Source: Lachnospiraceae bacterium (GTDB taxonomy: Bacteria; Bacillota; Clostridia; Lachnospirales; Lachnospiraceae). Taken from it: a stretch of DNA of 32,975 nucleotides. The notes under the pieces were generated by a model. It had not been told where the DNA came from. It saw only the letters and a list, made by a program, of their open reading frames with translations, and ran no database searches. Shown one piece after another: positions 24,242 to 32,974 of the stretch (the stretch's first letter is position 1; every line of letters starts with the position of its first letter). The translations under genes were made by a program, and so were the position numbers. The stretch is taken from positions 1 to 32,975 of the forward strand of contig JAGADU010000091.1 of the NCBI GenBank assembly GCA_017613435.1, read 5' to 3'.

Positions 24242-24886
24242 TTACGGTTCGGTTTTCGCCGTTTCCGTTTCTGCTTCTGAAATGTCCTGTTTTTCCTTGA
24301 TTTCTTTCTTTTCCTTTTCGGGTTTGCGGTTATAAATATTCATCACTTTTTCGATATCTTCGCCAAGCATCATGACAGCCGCGCCTGCTGCTTTTTCGAA
24401 TGATTCCTTCATAATTTTCGAGTCATCCGAATTAAAATGACCGAGCACATGATCGGCAAGATCCATATTGGGGTTTTTGTCCCCGACACCGACTTTGATT
24501 CGTAAAAAAACCTGACTCGAGAGATGTTCTATGATGCTCTTAATACCGTTATGACCGCCTGCCGAACCTTTATCCCTTATCCGAAGAGTTCCGACACCCA
24601 AAGAAATATCGTCATATATTACTATAAGTTCGCTTTCCGTATCGATTTTGTAATAATCCGAAATTTCCCTGACGGCTTCTCCGGATCTGTTCATATATGT
24701 CTGGGGTTTGACGAGAATGACTTTTTGCCCTTCGATATATCCTTTTCCGACCAATGCTTTATGCTCAGCCTCTCTTATGGGAATATTGTATTTTGCGGAA
24801 AGCACATCCAAACTGTTAAAACCTGCATTATGCCTTGTATTTTCGTATTCTTTGCCCGGATTTCCGAGCCCGACTATTATAAACAT
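24242..24886 (-). CDS. pth: Peptidyl-tRNA hydrolase
   Basis: Pth recycles peptidyl-tRNA released from stalled ribosomes. The fold signature is complete: MFIIVGLGNPG, the catalytic His in NTRHNAGF, KPQTYMNRSG, the Asp in VIYDDISL, and GSAGGHNGIKS. ATG 24886 is preceded by GAGG at 8 bases and matches the family start; a longer reading from 24922 adds 12 residues and lacks support. The last 30 residues are an extra Lys/Glu-rich tail beyond the usual end. Likely co-transcribed with mfd. Confidence 0.96.
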   Translation of the reverse strand: MFIIVGLGNPGKEYENTRHNAGFNSLDVLSAKYNIPIREAEHKALVGKGYIEGQKVILVKPQTYMNRSGEAVREISDYYKIDTESELIVIYDDISLGVGTLRIRDKGSAGGHNGIKSIIEHLSSQVFLRIKVGVGDKNPNMDLADHVLGHFNSDDSKIMKESFEKAAGAAVMMLGEDIEKVMNIYNRKPEKEKKEIKEKQDISEAETETAKTEP

Positions 24887-24929
24887 ATTGTTTTCCTCTT
24901 TTTGAAAACGTTTCTTAAACAAACACTTT

Positions 24930-24938
24930 ATTATACCA
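24930..24938 (-). promoter_or_regulatory. Extended -10 promoter for pth-mfd
   Basis: On the minus strand TGGTATAAT (24938-24930) gives a TGn extended -10 box about 45 bases before the pth start. No good -35 element is present. GGGCAAA sits just upstream, similar to the elements at the asnA and glgC promoters. Confidence 0.6.
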
Positions 24939-24978
24939 CGTTTGCCCTATGTTCTTCCATATTCAAACAAAACAAATT

Positions 24979-25008
24979 GAAAAAGAGAGCCCTGAAGCTC
25001 TCTTTTTC
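24979..25008 (-). terminator. Terminator after spoVG
   Basis: Perfect 12-bp inverted repeat (24979-24990 with 24997-25008; arms GAAAAAGAGAGC and GCTCTCTTTTTC) with a 6-base loop, its T-rich side falling last on the minus strand. It lies about 35 bases after the spoVG stop and before the pth promoter. Confidence 0.8.
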
Positions 25009-25044
25009 GCCTATATTAATCCCCTTATTACTTTTTATATTCTT

Positions 25045-25305
25045 TTATTCTTCGGGCATATTTTCATATGCTTTCAGTACTTCGGTCTGAATATAGGTTC
25101 TTGTTTCGGTCTTAATGGGATGTGCAATATCTCTGTAACCCTCATCTCCGGCCTTTCTTGAAGGCATAGCCGCGAATAAACCTTTTTCTCCCTCGATGAT
25201 TTTGATGTCATGAACAACAAATTCATCATCAAAAGTAATACTTGCGACCCCTTTCAATTTGCCTCCGTCTGTCATTTTACGAACTCTCACATCTGTAATC
25301 TTCAT
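25045..25305 (-). CDS. spoVG: Septation/regulatory protein SpoVG
   Basis: An 86-residue nucleic-acid-binding regulator; start [11 protein letters not shown], then [23 protein letters not shown] and the conserved MPSRK, typical of SpoVG across Firmicutes. In other species it affects sporulation septation, capsule and virulence genes and binds DNA or RNA. GGAGG lies 6 bases before ATG 25305; a longer reading from 25356 overlaps glgD and is unlikely. It is 22 bp after glgD, an unusual partner. Confidence 0.96.
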   Translation of the reverse strand: MKITDVRVRKMTDGGKLKGVASITFDDEFVVHDIKIIEGEKGLFAAMPSRKAGDEGYRDIAHPIKTETRTYIQTEVLKAYENMPEE

Positions 25306-25327
25306 TTTTCCCCTCCTCCGGTTCGTT

Positions 25328-26446
25328 TTATATCGAATATCTGTCGTTCTGTTCAATCAGAATCTTGATCTCACCGTCTCCGACAAAATTCGAATTGGCT
25401 CTGATCGTGTCCCGGCTCTCTACTATGCAGTTTTCAAGATAAGTGTTGTCTCCGATGTAAACATCGTTAAGAATAATTGAATTCTTTACAACACAGTTAT
25501 TTCCGACAAATACATTTTTAAAGATCAGTGAATTCTCAACCGTTCCGTTAATAATGCTTCCGCTGGAAATAAGGCTGTTCTTTATCTTGGCACCCACATT
25601 GTATTTTGCGGGAGGCAGATCATCGACTTTGGAGTAAACATCCGGATATTCCCTGAAGAAATAATTTCTTACTTCTTTCTTGAGGAAATCCATGTTTGTC
25701 TCGAAATAATCCTCGACACTTGCTATATTCTTCCAATAGCTCTCGAGTCTGTATCCGAATATCCTCTTCATATTTTTATATCTTATAAGAATATCGGCGA
25801 CGAAATCGTATCTTCCCTCTTCATTGGCTTTTTCGATAAGCTCTATGAGGAGCCTTCTTCTGATAACATATATACCGCAGGATACGATATTCGACTTGGC
25901 CACAATGGGCTTTTCTTCGAATTCTTCAATACGGTCTTCCTCGTTTAATTTGAGTACACCGTATCTGTCTACATTTTCTCCTTCGGGCATTTCCTTTACA
26001 ACTACGGAAATATCCGCTTTCTTTTCGATGTGATATTCAAGAAGTTTGTTGTAATCCATCTTGTATACACAATCGCCCGAAGCAATTACCACATACGGCT
26101 CGTGGCTCATTTTCAGGAATTCGAGATTCTGATAAATGGCATCCGCCGTTCCCCTGTACCAATTGCTGTTTTCGCTGGTCTCGATGGGCGTGAAAACATA
26201 TAAACCGCCTTGTTTTCTTCCGAAATCCCACCATTTTGACGAACTTAAGTGCTCATTCAGGCTTCTTGCATTGTACTGTGTAAGCACGGCAACTTTCTGA
26301 ATGTGTGAATTGGACATGTTACTGAGCGCAAAATCGATACTTCTGTAACTTCCGGCGATGGGCATGGCCGAAATCGCACGCTTTTGCGCAAGCTCTCTCA
26401 TGCGGTTTGAATGTCCGCCCGCTAAAATAATTCCTATGGCTCTCAT
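25328..26446 (-). CDS. glgD: Glucose-1-phosphate adenylyltransferase regulatory subunit
   Basis: A 372-residue paralog of GlgC. The nucleotide-binding loop reads [11 protein letters not shown] and departs from the catalytic GGQGSRL pattern, and the SGDH of GlgC is SGDC here. In Firmicutes GlgD is a weakly or non-catalytic partner that activates GlgC in a heterotetramer. The C-terminal part (about 285-372) is a left-handed beta-helix with hexapeptide repeats ([19 protein letters not shown]). Its ATG overlaps the glgC stop by 4 bases. Confidence 0.95.
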   Translation of the reverse strand: MRAIGIILAGGHSNRMRELAQKRAISAMPIAGSYRSIDFALSNMSNSHIQKVAVLTQYNARSLNEHLSSSKWWDFGRKQGGLYVFTPIETSENSNWYRGTADAIYQNLEFLKMSHEPYVVIASGDCVYKMDYNKLLEYHIEKKADISVVVKEMPEGENVDRYGVLKLNEEDRIEEFEEKPIVAKSNIVSCGIYVIRRRLLIELIEKANEEGRYDFVADILIRYKNMKRIFGYRLESYWKNIASVEDYFETNMDFLKKEVRNYFFREYPDVYSKVDDLPPAKYNVGAKIKNSLISSGSIINGTVENSLIFKNVFVGNNCVVKNSIILNDVYIGDNTYLENCIVESRDTIRANSNFVGDGEIKILIEQNDRYSI

Positions 26447-27717
26447 GCTTCATCACCTGCCTTAATCAATGTCTTGCCGCTTGCCAGACACATATTGTCC
26501 AAATCATCCGCTTTGATATGACCGGAAATAACCGAGTTCTTTCCGACACTTACGCCGTCGGGTAAGACAGTCTTTTCTCCGACGGTAACAAGCCCGTGAT
26601 TGTAAATATGAGGATCGGTTTCGTTATCGACTTCTTCGCCCACACCAAGTTTAACGTTGTTTCCGATCTCGACATTTTCCGCGATGATGGCTTTGTTGAT
26701 TTCACAATTGCTTCCGATAAAGGTATCGTTCATAATTATGGAATCGCGAACCACTGTTCCTTCTTCGATTGTAACCCCACAACCGATGATAGAATTGTAT
26801 ACTTCCCCACAAATAACTGTTCCTTCTCCAATAAGGCACTTTTCAATGACCGTATTGTCAGCAATATACTGAGGCGGAAGAGTGTCGGATTTGGTATAAA
26901 TCTTCCAATACTCTTCGTAGAGATTAAACACGGGAACGATATCGATAAGTTCCATATTCGCTTCCCAATACGAATGGAGCGTTCCGACATCCTTCCAATA
27001 TCCGTTGTACTCATAAGCGTACATCGGAGCGTTATTGGAATGACAATAAGGAATGATATGTTTTCCGAAATCCAAATTCGGCTGATCCGATTTGGCAAGG
27101 AGTGCTTCCTTTAAAGTCTTCCAGTTAAAGATATAAATACCCATGGAAGCAAGATTGCTTCTGGGATTCTCGGGTTTTTCCTCAAAATCCGTTATCTTTC
27201 TGTTTTCGTCCGTGATTACGATACCGAATCTCTTTGCTTCCTCCAACGGAACGGGCATCGCAGCTATGGTAACTTCGGCTCCGTTCTTTTTGTGGAAATC
27301 GAGCATTACCTCGTAATCCATTTTGTAAATATGATCTCCCGAAAGAATCAGAACATAATCAGGATTAAAACTTTCCATATAATCGATGTTCTGATAAATC
27401 GCATTGGCGGTACCCGTGTACCATTCGGTATCGGTACTCTTCTCATACGGAGGCAGTACCGTCACGCCGCCGATATTCCTGTCAAGATCCCACGGAATAC
27501 CGATTCCGATATGAGTGTTAAGTCGAAGCGGCTGATACTGTGTCAAAACTCCCACAGTGTCCACACCGGAATTGATGCAGTTGCTTAACGGAAAATCGAT
27601 AATTCTGTACTTTCCTCCGAAAGAAACCGCCGGTTTGGCAACCTTAGCCGTCAAAACACCCAGTCTGCTCCCCTGACCGCCTGCGAGTAACATTGCAATC
27701 ATCTCTTTTTTAATCAT
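26443..27717 (-). CDS. glgC: Glucose-1-phosphate adenylyltransferase catalytic subunit
   Basis: GlgC makes ADP-glucose from ATP and glucose-1-phosphate, the committed step of glycogen synthesis. The loop [12 protein letters not shown] (residues 12-23), [26 protein letters not shown] and FEEKP are intact, followed by a left-handed beta-helix. The 424-residue length is standard. ATG 27717 has an excellent AGAGGTGAT site; the longer reading from 27789 crosses the promoter. No other glycogen genes are in the window. Confidence 0.97.
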   Translation of the reverse strand: MIKKEMIAMLLAGGQGSRLGVLTAKVAKPAVSFGGKYRIIDFPLSNCINSGVDTVGVLTQYQPLRLNTHIGIGIPWDLDRNIGGVTVLPPYEKSTDTEWYTGTANAIYQNIDYMESFNPDYVLILSGDHIYKMDYEVMLDFHKKNGAEVTIAAMPVPLEEAKRFGIVITDENRKITDFEEKPENPRSNLASMGIYIFNWKTLKEALLAKSDQPNLDFGKHIIPYCHSNNAPMYAYEYNGYWKDVGTLHSYWEANMELIDIVPVFNLYEEYWKIYTKSDTLPPQYIADNTVIEKCLIGEGTVICGEVYNSIIGCGVTIEEGTVVRDSIIMNDTFIGSNCEINKAIIAENVEIGNNVKLGVGEEVDNETDPHIYNHGLVTVGEKTVLPDGVSVGKNSVISGHIKADDLDNMCLASGKTLIKAGDEA

Positions 27718-27766
27718 GTGATCACCTCTCAAGCATGTTTTTGATTGTCCCCCAACAATACAATTT

Positions 27767-27775
27767 ATTATACCA
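27767..27775 (-). promoter_or_regulatory. Extended -10 promoter of glgC-glgD-spoVG
   Basis: On the minus strand TGGTATAAT (27775-27767) is an extended -10 box about 50 bases before glgC. A TGGACAAA element sits about 8 bases upstream in the place of a spacer. The short leader has a 5-bp hairpin (ATTGT/ACAAT). Confidence 0.65.
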
Positions 27776-27780
27776 CGCAC

Positions 27781-27822
27781 TTTGTCCATTTTGTACTAAC
27801 CGCTTAAGGTTTTGTCCATTTT
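27781..27822. repeat. Direct repeats upstream of glgC
   Basis: TTTGTCCATTTT occurs at 27781-27792 and 27811-27822, exactly 30 bp apart. Read on the glgC strand this is AAAATGGACAAA; the nearer copy abuts the extended -10 box. Confidence 0.6.
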
Positions 27823-27897
27823 TTCTTTGTGTTTTTTCGTCATATTCAATATATTAACCATAATTCCACAACCCTTTTTGTATATTTTGTCTAATTT

Positions 27898-27918
27898 GCC
27901 CGATTTTTCGCCCGATTT
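27898..27918. repeat. Direct repeats in the glgC-murC intergenic region
   Basis: GCCCGATTT occurs at 27898-27906 and 27910-27918, 12 bp apart, about 60 bases before the murC -10 box. The minus-strand reading AAATCGGGC resembles the other repeats. The remainder of the 325-base gap (27718-28042) is AT-rich without a gene. Confidence 0.55.
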
Positions 27919-27975
27919 CTCTTTTAATTTTTCACAAAAGGAATATTGAGACTTTTATTTTGAATTATCGGACTT

Positions 27976-27981
27976 TATAAT
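27976..27981 (+). promoter_or_regulatory. Possible -10 box of murC
   Basis: TATAAT at 27976-27981 lies 61 bases before the murC ATG. No convincing -35 element is found at 16-18 bases spacing. Confidence 0.4.
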
Positions 27982-28042
27982 ATATTGTGTCCTTAAATGC
28001 ATGTATTTGCATATATTCGGTATAGTTTTCAGGGAGTTTGTG

Positions 28043-29419
28043 ATGGAAATCGATTTTAACAAATCGCAACATATCTATTTTATGGGTATCGGCGGAATAA
28101 GCATGAGCGGACTCGCAGGAATCCTTTTATCAAGAGGGTTCAGGGTTTCGGGTTCGGACAGAGCACCTTCGGATCTTACCGATATGCTTGAAAAAGAAGG
28201 AGCAAAGATTCAGATAGGTCAGCGTTCTTCGAATATCACGGACGACATCGATTTGGTCGTTTATACAGCGGCAATCCATCCCGACAATCCCGAATACATA
28301 AAATGTAAGGAATTAAACCTTCCCATGATGAGCAGAGCCGAATTCCTCGGGCAGCTCATGAAAAACTACGAATCATCCATAGCAATCAGCGGAACTCACG
28401 GAAAAACCACCACTTCTTCGATGGCCGGAGAAATCCTGATGGCTTCGTCATTGGACCCCACCCTTTCAATCGGCGGCATATTACCCAGCATCAACGGAAA
28501 CATACGTATAGGAAACAGCGAATATTTCCTTACCGAAGCCTGCGAATACACCAACAGCTTTCTTTCGTTTTTCCCTAAATACGAAATTATTTTAAATATA
28601 GAAGAAGACCATTTGGACTTTTTCAAAGATCTGAACGAAATCAGAACGTCCTTCAAGCGTTTCGGAGAGCTTCTCCCCAACGACGGTGTTCTTTTGATAA
28701 ATGCCGACATAAAAGACTACGGCGAACTCACAAAGGATTTAAAATGCAAGGTTGTAACTTTTGCAAAAGGTTCAAACGGAGATTATTATTTCTCGGATCT
28801 TCATACATCGAAAGAGGGTTATTCAATCTTCACATTCAACACTCCTTCGGGCAGGACGCAGGAAGTAACCCTGCGGGTTCCCGGCGAACATAATGTTCTT
28901 AATGCCGTTGCCGCACTGGCTTTAGCCGATATATTAAATCTGGATTTAACTATTTCCGCCAAGGCTTTGTTCTCATTTGAGGGAGCAAAAAGACGTTTTG
29001 AATACAAAGGAAATCTCAAAGGCATCAATATCTTCGACGACTATGCACACCATCCCACGGAAATCAAAGCAACGCTTCAGGCCGCTTCCACATATCCTCA
29101 TAAAAATATGTGGGTTGTCTTCCAGCCCCATACCTATTCAAGGACAAAGGCTTTCATGGATGAATTCGCAGAAGCCTTATCGCTTTCGGACAACATAGTT
29201 CTTACGGATATTTATGCAGCCAGGGAAACGGACAATCTCGGAATATCCTCCGAGGATCTTAAGAACAAAATCATCGAAAAAGGCAAAAATTGTTATCATT
29301 TTCGAACTTTTTCCGATATTGAAAATTTTTTATTACAAAATTGTATCCCCGAGGACATGTTGATAACCATGGGGGCCGGAGATGTACTAAAAATCGGAGA
29401 AAGCCTGCTCGGAAGTTAG
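28043..29419 (+). CDS. murC: UDP-N-acetylmuramate--L-alanine ligase
   Basis: MurC adds L-alanine to UDP-MurNAc using ATP in the cytoplasm. N-terminal Rossmann loop GIGGISMSGLA, ATP loop GTHGKTTT at 117-124, the MurC-type EACEYTNSF, and FDDYAHHPTEI are all present; length 458 is normal. ATG 28043 has GGGAG 6 bases upstream; an in-frame ATG at 28001 adds 14 residues and has no ribosome site. It is divergent from glgC and is a lone plus-strand gene ahead of the dnaD operon. Confidence 0.97.
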   Translation: MEIDFNKSQHIYFMGIGGISMSGLAGILLSRGFRVSGSDRAPSDLTDMLEKEGAKIQIGQRSSNITDDIDLVVYTAAIHPDNPEYIKCKELNLPMMSRAEFLGQLMKNYESSIAISGTHGKTTTSSMAGEILMASSLDPTLSIGGILPSINGNIRIGNSEYFLTEACEYTNSFLSFFPKYEIILNIEEDHLDFFKDLNEIRTSFKRFGELLPNDGVLLINADIKDYGELTKDLKCKVVTFAKGSNGDYYFSDLHTSKEGYSIFTFNTPSGRTQEVTLRVPGEHNVLNAVAALALADILNLDLTISAKALFSFEGAKRRFEYKGNLKGINIFDDYAHHPTEIKATLQAASTYPHKNMWVVFQPHTYSRTKAFMDEFAEALSLSDNIVLTDIYAARETDNLGISSEDLKNKIIEKGKNCYHFRTFSDIENFLLQNCIPEDMLITMGAGDVLKIGESLLGS

Positions 29420-29475
29420 TTTTCCACATTATCCACATTTTTTTCGAAAAAAACAAACGAAAAAGCTGTGGATAA
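29420..29475. other. DnaA-box-like cluster between murC and dnaD
   Basis: TTTTCCACA (29420-29428) is directly followed by TTATCCACA (29429-29437), a perfect DnaA box; a second perfect box lies inverted at 29467-29475 (TGTGGATAA). Between them is a palindrome of seven T, CG, seven A (29438-29453). The two inverted boxes extended by one base make a 10-bp stem followed by TTTTT, so a weak murC terminator is an alternative reading. Confidence 0.55.
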
Positions 29476-29627
29476 TTTTTATTTACATAATAATTTTCAG
29501 ACCCCTTTGTTTTGTCGGGGATAATGAGTTTTTAACTCTTTATGTAAACGTGAAATTTGGAAGTTTTCAACATTGTCAACATTTGCTCAAACCACTGCAA
29601 ATAGGGCGTTTGACACATATTTAACGC

Positions 29628-29656
29628 TTTACATTTTGTTGATTTCATCATATAAT
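29628..29656 (+). promoter_or_regulatory. Sigma-A promoter of dnaD-dnaC-prs
   Basis: TTTACA (29628-29633), a 17-base spacer and TATAAT (29651-29656), 42 bases before the dnaD ATG. AAATAGGGCGTTT at 29599-29611 lies just upstream. Confidence 0.8.
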
Positions 29657-29698
29657 TACCCTTGCTTGAAAAGCTAACGGCTTAGGGGGATTTATATA

Positions 29699-30742
29699 AT
29701 GAGTATCATAAAGTTATACGCGGAAGAATACGATCCGGGTGTCACTTTGATATCTAATGTTTTTATCGATTATTTGCTTAAAGATGCCAATGATGCGCAG
29801 CTGAAAGTATATCTGTATCTGGTCAGACACATAAGCAATCATAAACCATTTGACATATCAAACATCGCTGACGAATTTAATCACACTCAATCAGATGTAA
29901 TCAGATCTTTGAAATATTGGGAACAGAAACAAATCATCAGTCTCGAATACGATGCTTCGGGTTCAATTACCGGAATCGAGCTTCATAAAATCGACGAAGA
30001 TCTTGTCAATCCCAGAGAAAATATCCGAATGTTCGCAATTCCTTCAAACAGAAAGGAAGGCACTCAGGCGGAAAGCACTTCATCGGTTCCCGAAACGAAG
30101 TTCTCCGCTTCCGATTTTGTGGAAATGTCCAAAGACGGCGACTGGATTTCCATAAAAATAGTTGCCGAGACTTATCTCGAAAGGACATTGAGCTCGAACG
30201 ACATGCAGATCCTTGCCCATATTTACAAGGATTTCGGTTTTTCGCCTTCGGATGTTGATTCGCTCTTCGACGCATGCCTCACGGAAGGCAAAAAATCAAT
30301 GCGTTCCATCAAAAAAGCTGCCGAAGAAGAATATTTCAAGAGAAACATCAATCCTTCCGTAAGCGCAATAATGAACGCTCTCGGAAAACAGGGCGTACCC
30401 GCTTCGGAAGAAATGAATTACATCAACAGATGGCTTGAAGATATGGATCTGGAGCTTATACTCGAAGGATGCAAAAAAGCGTGTCTGGCTACCAGCACCA
30501 ACCGTTTCAAATATGCCAACGGTATCTTCAATAATTGGAAAACAAGCGGTATCAACAATATAGAAGACATGGCAAGAGAAGAAGAATCTTTCAGAAGAAG
30601 CAGGGAAACCTCCAAGAAGCAGGTTGCGGCGTGCCGCGCATCTTCAGCCAAAGCAGTCTCTTCTTCCACCGACATTTACAGGCAGTACAAGCACGGTAAT
30701 TACGATTTTGATGCCTTAGAGCGCGAAATCAGAATGAAGTAA
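29699..30742 (+). CDS. DnaD-domain replication initiation protein
   Basis: A 347-residue protein of the DnaD/DnaB primosomal family. Residues about 10-100 look like the winged-helix N-terminal domain. Two C-terminal DnaD-type helical domains are suggested: about 150-215, and about 235-290 with the YxxxIxxxW signature at Tyr272-Trp280 (YANGIFNNW). Such proteins remodel origin DNA and recruit the helicase loader, which is encoded next (11 bp downstream). An AGGGGGA ribosome site precedes the ATG. Its C-terminal tail is Ser/Arg-rich. DnaD versus DnaB role is not decidable from sequence. Confidence 0.92.
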   Translation: MSIIKLYAEEYDPGVTLISNVFIDYLLKDANDAQLKVYLYLVRHISNHKPFDISNIADEFNHTQSDVIRSLKYWEQKQIISLEYDASGSITGIELHKIDEDLVNPRENIRMFAIPSNRKEGTQAESTSSVPETKFSASDFVEMSKDGDWISIKIVAETYLERTLSSNDMQILAHIYKDFGFSPSDVDSLFDACLTEGKKSMRSIKKAAEEEYFKRNINPSVSAIMNALGKQGVPASEEMNYINRWLEDMDLELILEGCKKACLATSTNRFKYANGIFNNWKTSGINNIEDMAREEESFRRSRETSKKQVAACRASSAKAVSSSTDIYRQYKHGNYDFDALEREIRMK

Positions 30743-30753
30743 AGGAGTTTGCC

Positions 30754-31725
30754 TTGTCACTCACAAACGCTCAATACGAATCGATTATGCACATATACGA
30801 CCGTCGTCAGATGGAGCGTTACCGTCTTATCGAGCAAAGAAAAAAAGAAATATACGAAAAGATTCCCAAGTACAGGGAAATCGACAATAAAATCGCTTCC
30901 GAAAGCATAAAAGCGGGACTTGCTTCGCTTTCGGGAAATTCAGCTTCCGATTCCGCATCGCTTACGGATACAATCGAAGATTTAAAAAGACAAAAAGGTC
31001 TTCTTTTAATCGGAGCCGGATATTCGATCAATTACCTTAATCCCGATTATGTCTGCAAGGACTGCAGAGATACGGGTTATATAGGAAACGAAATATGCCA
31101 CTGTTTCAAACAGGCCATGCTTGATTTGACCTACAGACAGTCGAATGCGAAAATGCTTCTTAAAGAAGAGAATTTCGACACTCTCTCCCATGAATATCAC
31201 ACAGGAGAAGAACTGACGAAATTCATCGAAGCCGAAAAAGCCGCACGAAATCTCGTTGCGAATTTCGACTGCATTCACGGCAATATTCTTTTTAAGGGAA
31301 CCGCGGGAACAGGCAAATCGTTTTTGTCCAACTGCATAGCCAACGAACTCATTCAAAGAGGCTGTTCGGTTATATATTTTTCGTCGGTTTCGCTTTTTGA
31401 GAAAATATCTTCATACACCTTCAACAAGGATAAAAACAATACGGACAATCCTCTGAAGGATATATACACGTGCGATCTTTTGGTTATCGACGATTTGGGT
31501 TCCGAGCTTACGAATCAGTTTGTCTGCTCGCAACTTTTTTCCGTTGTCAACGAAAGACATTTAAGAAACAAATCAACGGTAATTTCCACCAACCTTGATT
31601 TGAGCGAATTAAGCGCAAGATATACCGAACGCGTTTTCTCGAGATTGTATTCCTATTACGATATTTACGATCTCTCCGGAAATGACGTTCGTATCTATAA
31701 AAAAAGAATAGAAAACAGAAAGTGA
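30754..31725 (+). CDS. Replicative helicase loader (DnaC/DnaI family)
   Basis: A 323-residue AAA+ ATPase that delivers the DnaB/DnaC-type helicase to the origin. A zinc-binding N-terminal module has Cys101, Cys104, Cys115 and Cys117 (CKDCRDTG ... CHC). Walker A GTAGTGKS is at 182-189, Walker B LLVIDDLG at 242-249, and an arginine-finger region (RVFSRL) follows. The start is TTG 30754 with AAAGGAG 6 bases upstream, as is common in the operon. Its stop overlaps the region before the PRPP synthetase start. Confidence 0.94.
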   Translation: MSLTNAQYESIMHIYDRRQMERYRLIEQRKKEIYEKIPKYREIDNKIASESIKAGLASLSGNSASDSASLTDTIEDLKRQKGLLLIGAGYSINYLNPDYVCKDCRDTGYIGNEICHCFKQAMLDLTYRQSNAKMLLKEENFDTLSHEYHTGEELTKFIEAEKAARNLVANFDCIHGNILFKGTAGTGKSFLSNCIANELIQRGCSVIYFSSVSLFEKISSYTFNKDKNNTDNPLKDIYTCDLLVIDDLGSELTNQFVCSQLFSVVNERHLRNKSTVISTNLDLSELSARYTERVFSRLYSYYDIYDLSGNDVRIYKKRIENRK

Positions 31726-31736
31726 GGACCTTTGAA

Positions 31737-32924
31737 ATGCCCGAAAAACGTGATGAAATTCGCGACTTAAATTCTATCCCGGTAGGATCTTTGGGATTAA
31801 TCCCCCTTGAGAGCTGCAGGGAACTCGGAGCGAAAGTAAACGATTATCTCGTTAAATGGAGAAGAGAACGCGAACATCAGCATAAAGATTCTCTTCCTTT
31901 TGACGGATACGAAAGGGATTCATATATTTTAAAATCCAAAACACCCAGATTCGGTACCGGCGAAGGAAAAGGAGTAATCGACGAATCCATCAGAGGATAC
32001 GATTTATTCTTCCTTGTGGACGTCTGCAACTACTCTCTTACATACAAACTTCGCGGACAGATAAATCACATGTCTCCCGACGATCATTATCAGGATTTAA
32101 AGAGACTTATTGCCGCAGTCGGCGGAAAGGCCAGAAGAATAACGGTCATCATGCCTTTCCTTTACGAAAGCAGACAGCACAAGAGAACATCTAGAGAATC
32201 TCTTGACTGCGCACTCGCTCTTCACGAACTTTGCAACATGGGTGTTGACAATATCATCACATTCGACGCTCACGACCCCAGAGTTCAAAACGCAATTCCC
32301 TTAAACGGATTCGAAACGGTTCAGCCTACATATCAGTTTATCAAAGGTCTTGCAAAAAATGTTCCGGATATCAAATTCGATGCGGCTTCTCTTATGTGTA
32401 TAAGCCCCGACGAAGGAGCTATGTCCAGAGCAATATATATGGCAAACATTCTCGGAATCGAAATGGGTACTTTCTACAAACGCCGTGATTTCACACGTGT
32501 GGTAGACGGAAGAAACCCCATTGTCGCACACGAATTTCTCGGTTCAAGCGTTGAAGGAAAAGACATGCTCGTTCTTGACGATATGATTTCTTCGGGAGAA
32601 TCGGTTCTCGAAGTTGCAGCAGCGCTTAAAGAAAGAAAAGCCAACAGAATATTTATCCTCACGACATTCGGTCTTTTCACAAACGGTCTTGAACAGTTCG
32701 ACAAGGCTTATGAAGACGGCATCATTTACAGAGTTCTTACAACAAACCTTGTATATCAGACACCCGAACTTCTTGAGCGTGAATGGTATATCAACTGCGA
32801 CATGAGCAAATACATCGCTTACATCATCGATACCCTCAACCACGACGCATCGATAAGCGATCTGCTCAATCCCACGGACAGAATTCAAAGACTTCTCGCA
32901 TCTCGCGAAAACGCGGAACAATAA
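31737..32924 (+). CDS. Divergent ribose-phosphate pyrophosphokinase
   Basis: PRPP synthetase makes phosphoribosyl pyrophosphate from ribose-5-phosphate and ATP. Recognisable blocks: MPFLYESRQHKR, FDAHDPRVQNAIP, CISPDEGAMSRA, the flexible-loop KRRD and the PRPP loop VLVLDDMISSGES (about 277-289). At 395 residues it is about 80 longer than the usual 315-residue enzyme, with an N-terminal extension and an insert near 45-85. Several motifs are altered (FDAHDP for the usual DLH block, DDMISSG for DDMIDTG). ATG 31737 has GAGGA 8 bases upstream; GTG 31722 overlapping the loader stop is less likely. It ends the operon at a strong terminator. Confidence 0.9.
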   Translation: MPEKRDEIRDLNSIPVGSLGLIPLESCRELGAKVNDYLVKWRREREHQHKDSLPFDGYERDSYILKSKTPRFGTGEGKGVIDESIRGYDLFFLVDVCNYSLTYKLRGQINHMSPDDHYQDLKRLIAAVGGKARRITVIMPFLYESRQHKRTSRESLDCALALHELCNMGVDNIITFDAHDPRVQNAIPLNGFETVQPTYQFIKGLAKNVPDIKFDAASLMCISPDEGAMSRAIYMANILGIEMGTFYKRRDFTRVVDGRNPIVAHEFLGSSVEGKDMLVLDDMISSGESVLEVAAALKERKANRIFILTTFGLFTNGLEQFDKAYEDGIIYRVLTTNLVYQTPELLEREWYINCDMSKYIAYIIDTLNHDASISDLLNPTDRIQRLLASRENAEQ

Positions 32925-32940
32925 AAAAGCAATAAAAAAA

Positions 32941-32974
32941 TCGGCAGGGAATTTTCCCTGCCGAATATTTTTTT
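32941..32974 (+). terminator. Terminator of dnaD-dnaC-prs operon
   Basis: A 9-bp GC-rich perfect stem (32941-32949 with 32956-32964, TCGGCAGGG/CCCTGCCGA) with a 6-base loop and a run of seven T, 16 bases after the prs stop. Confidence 0.93.
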
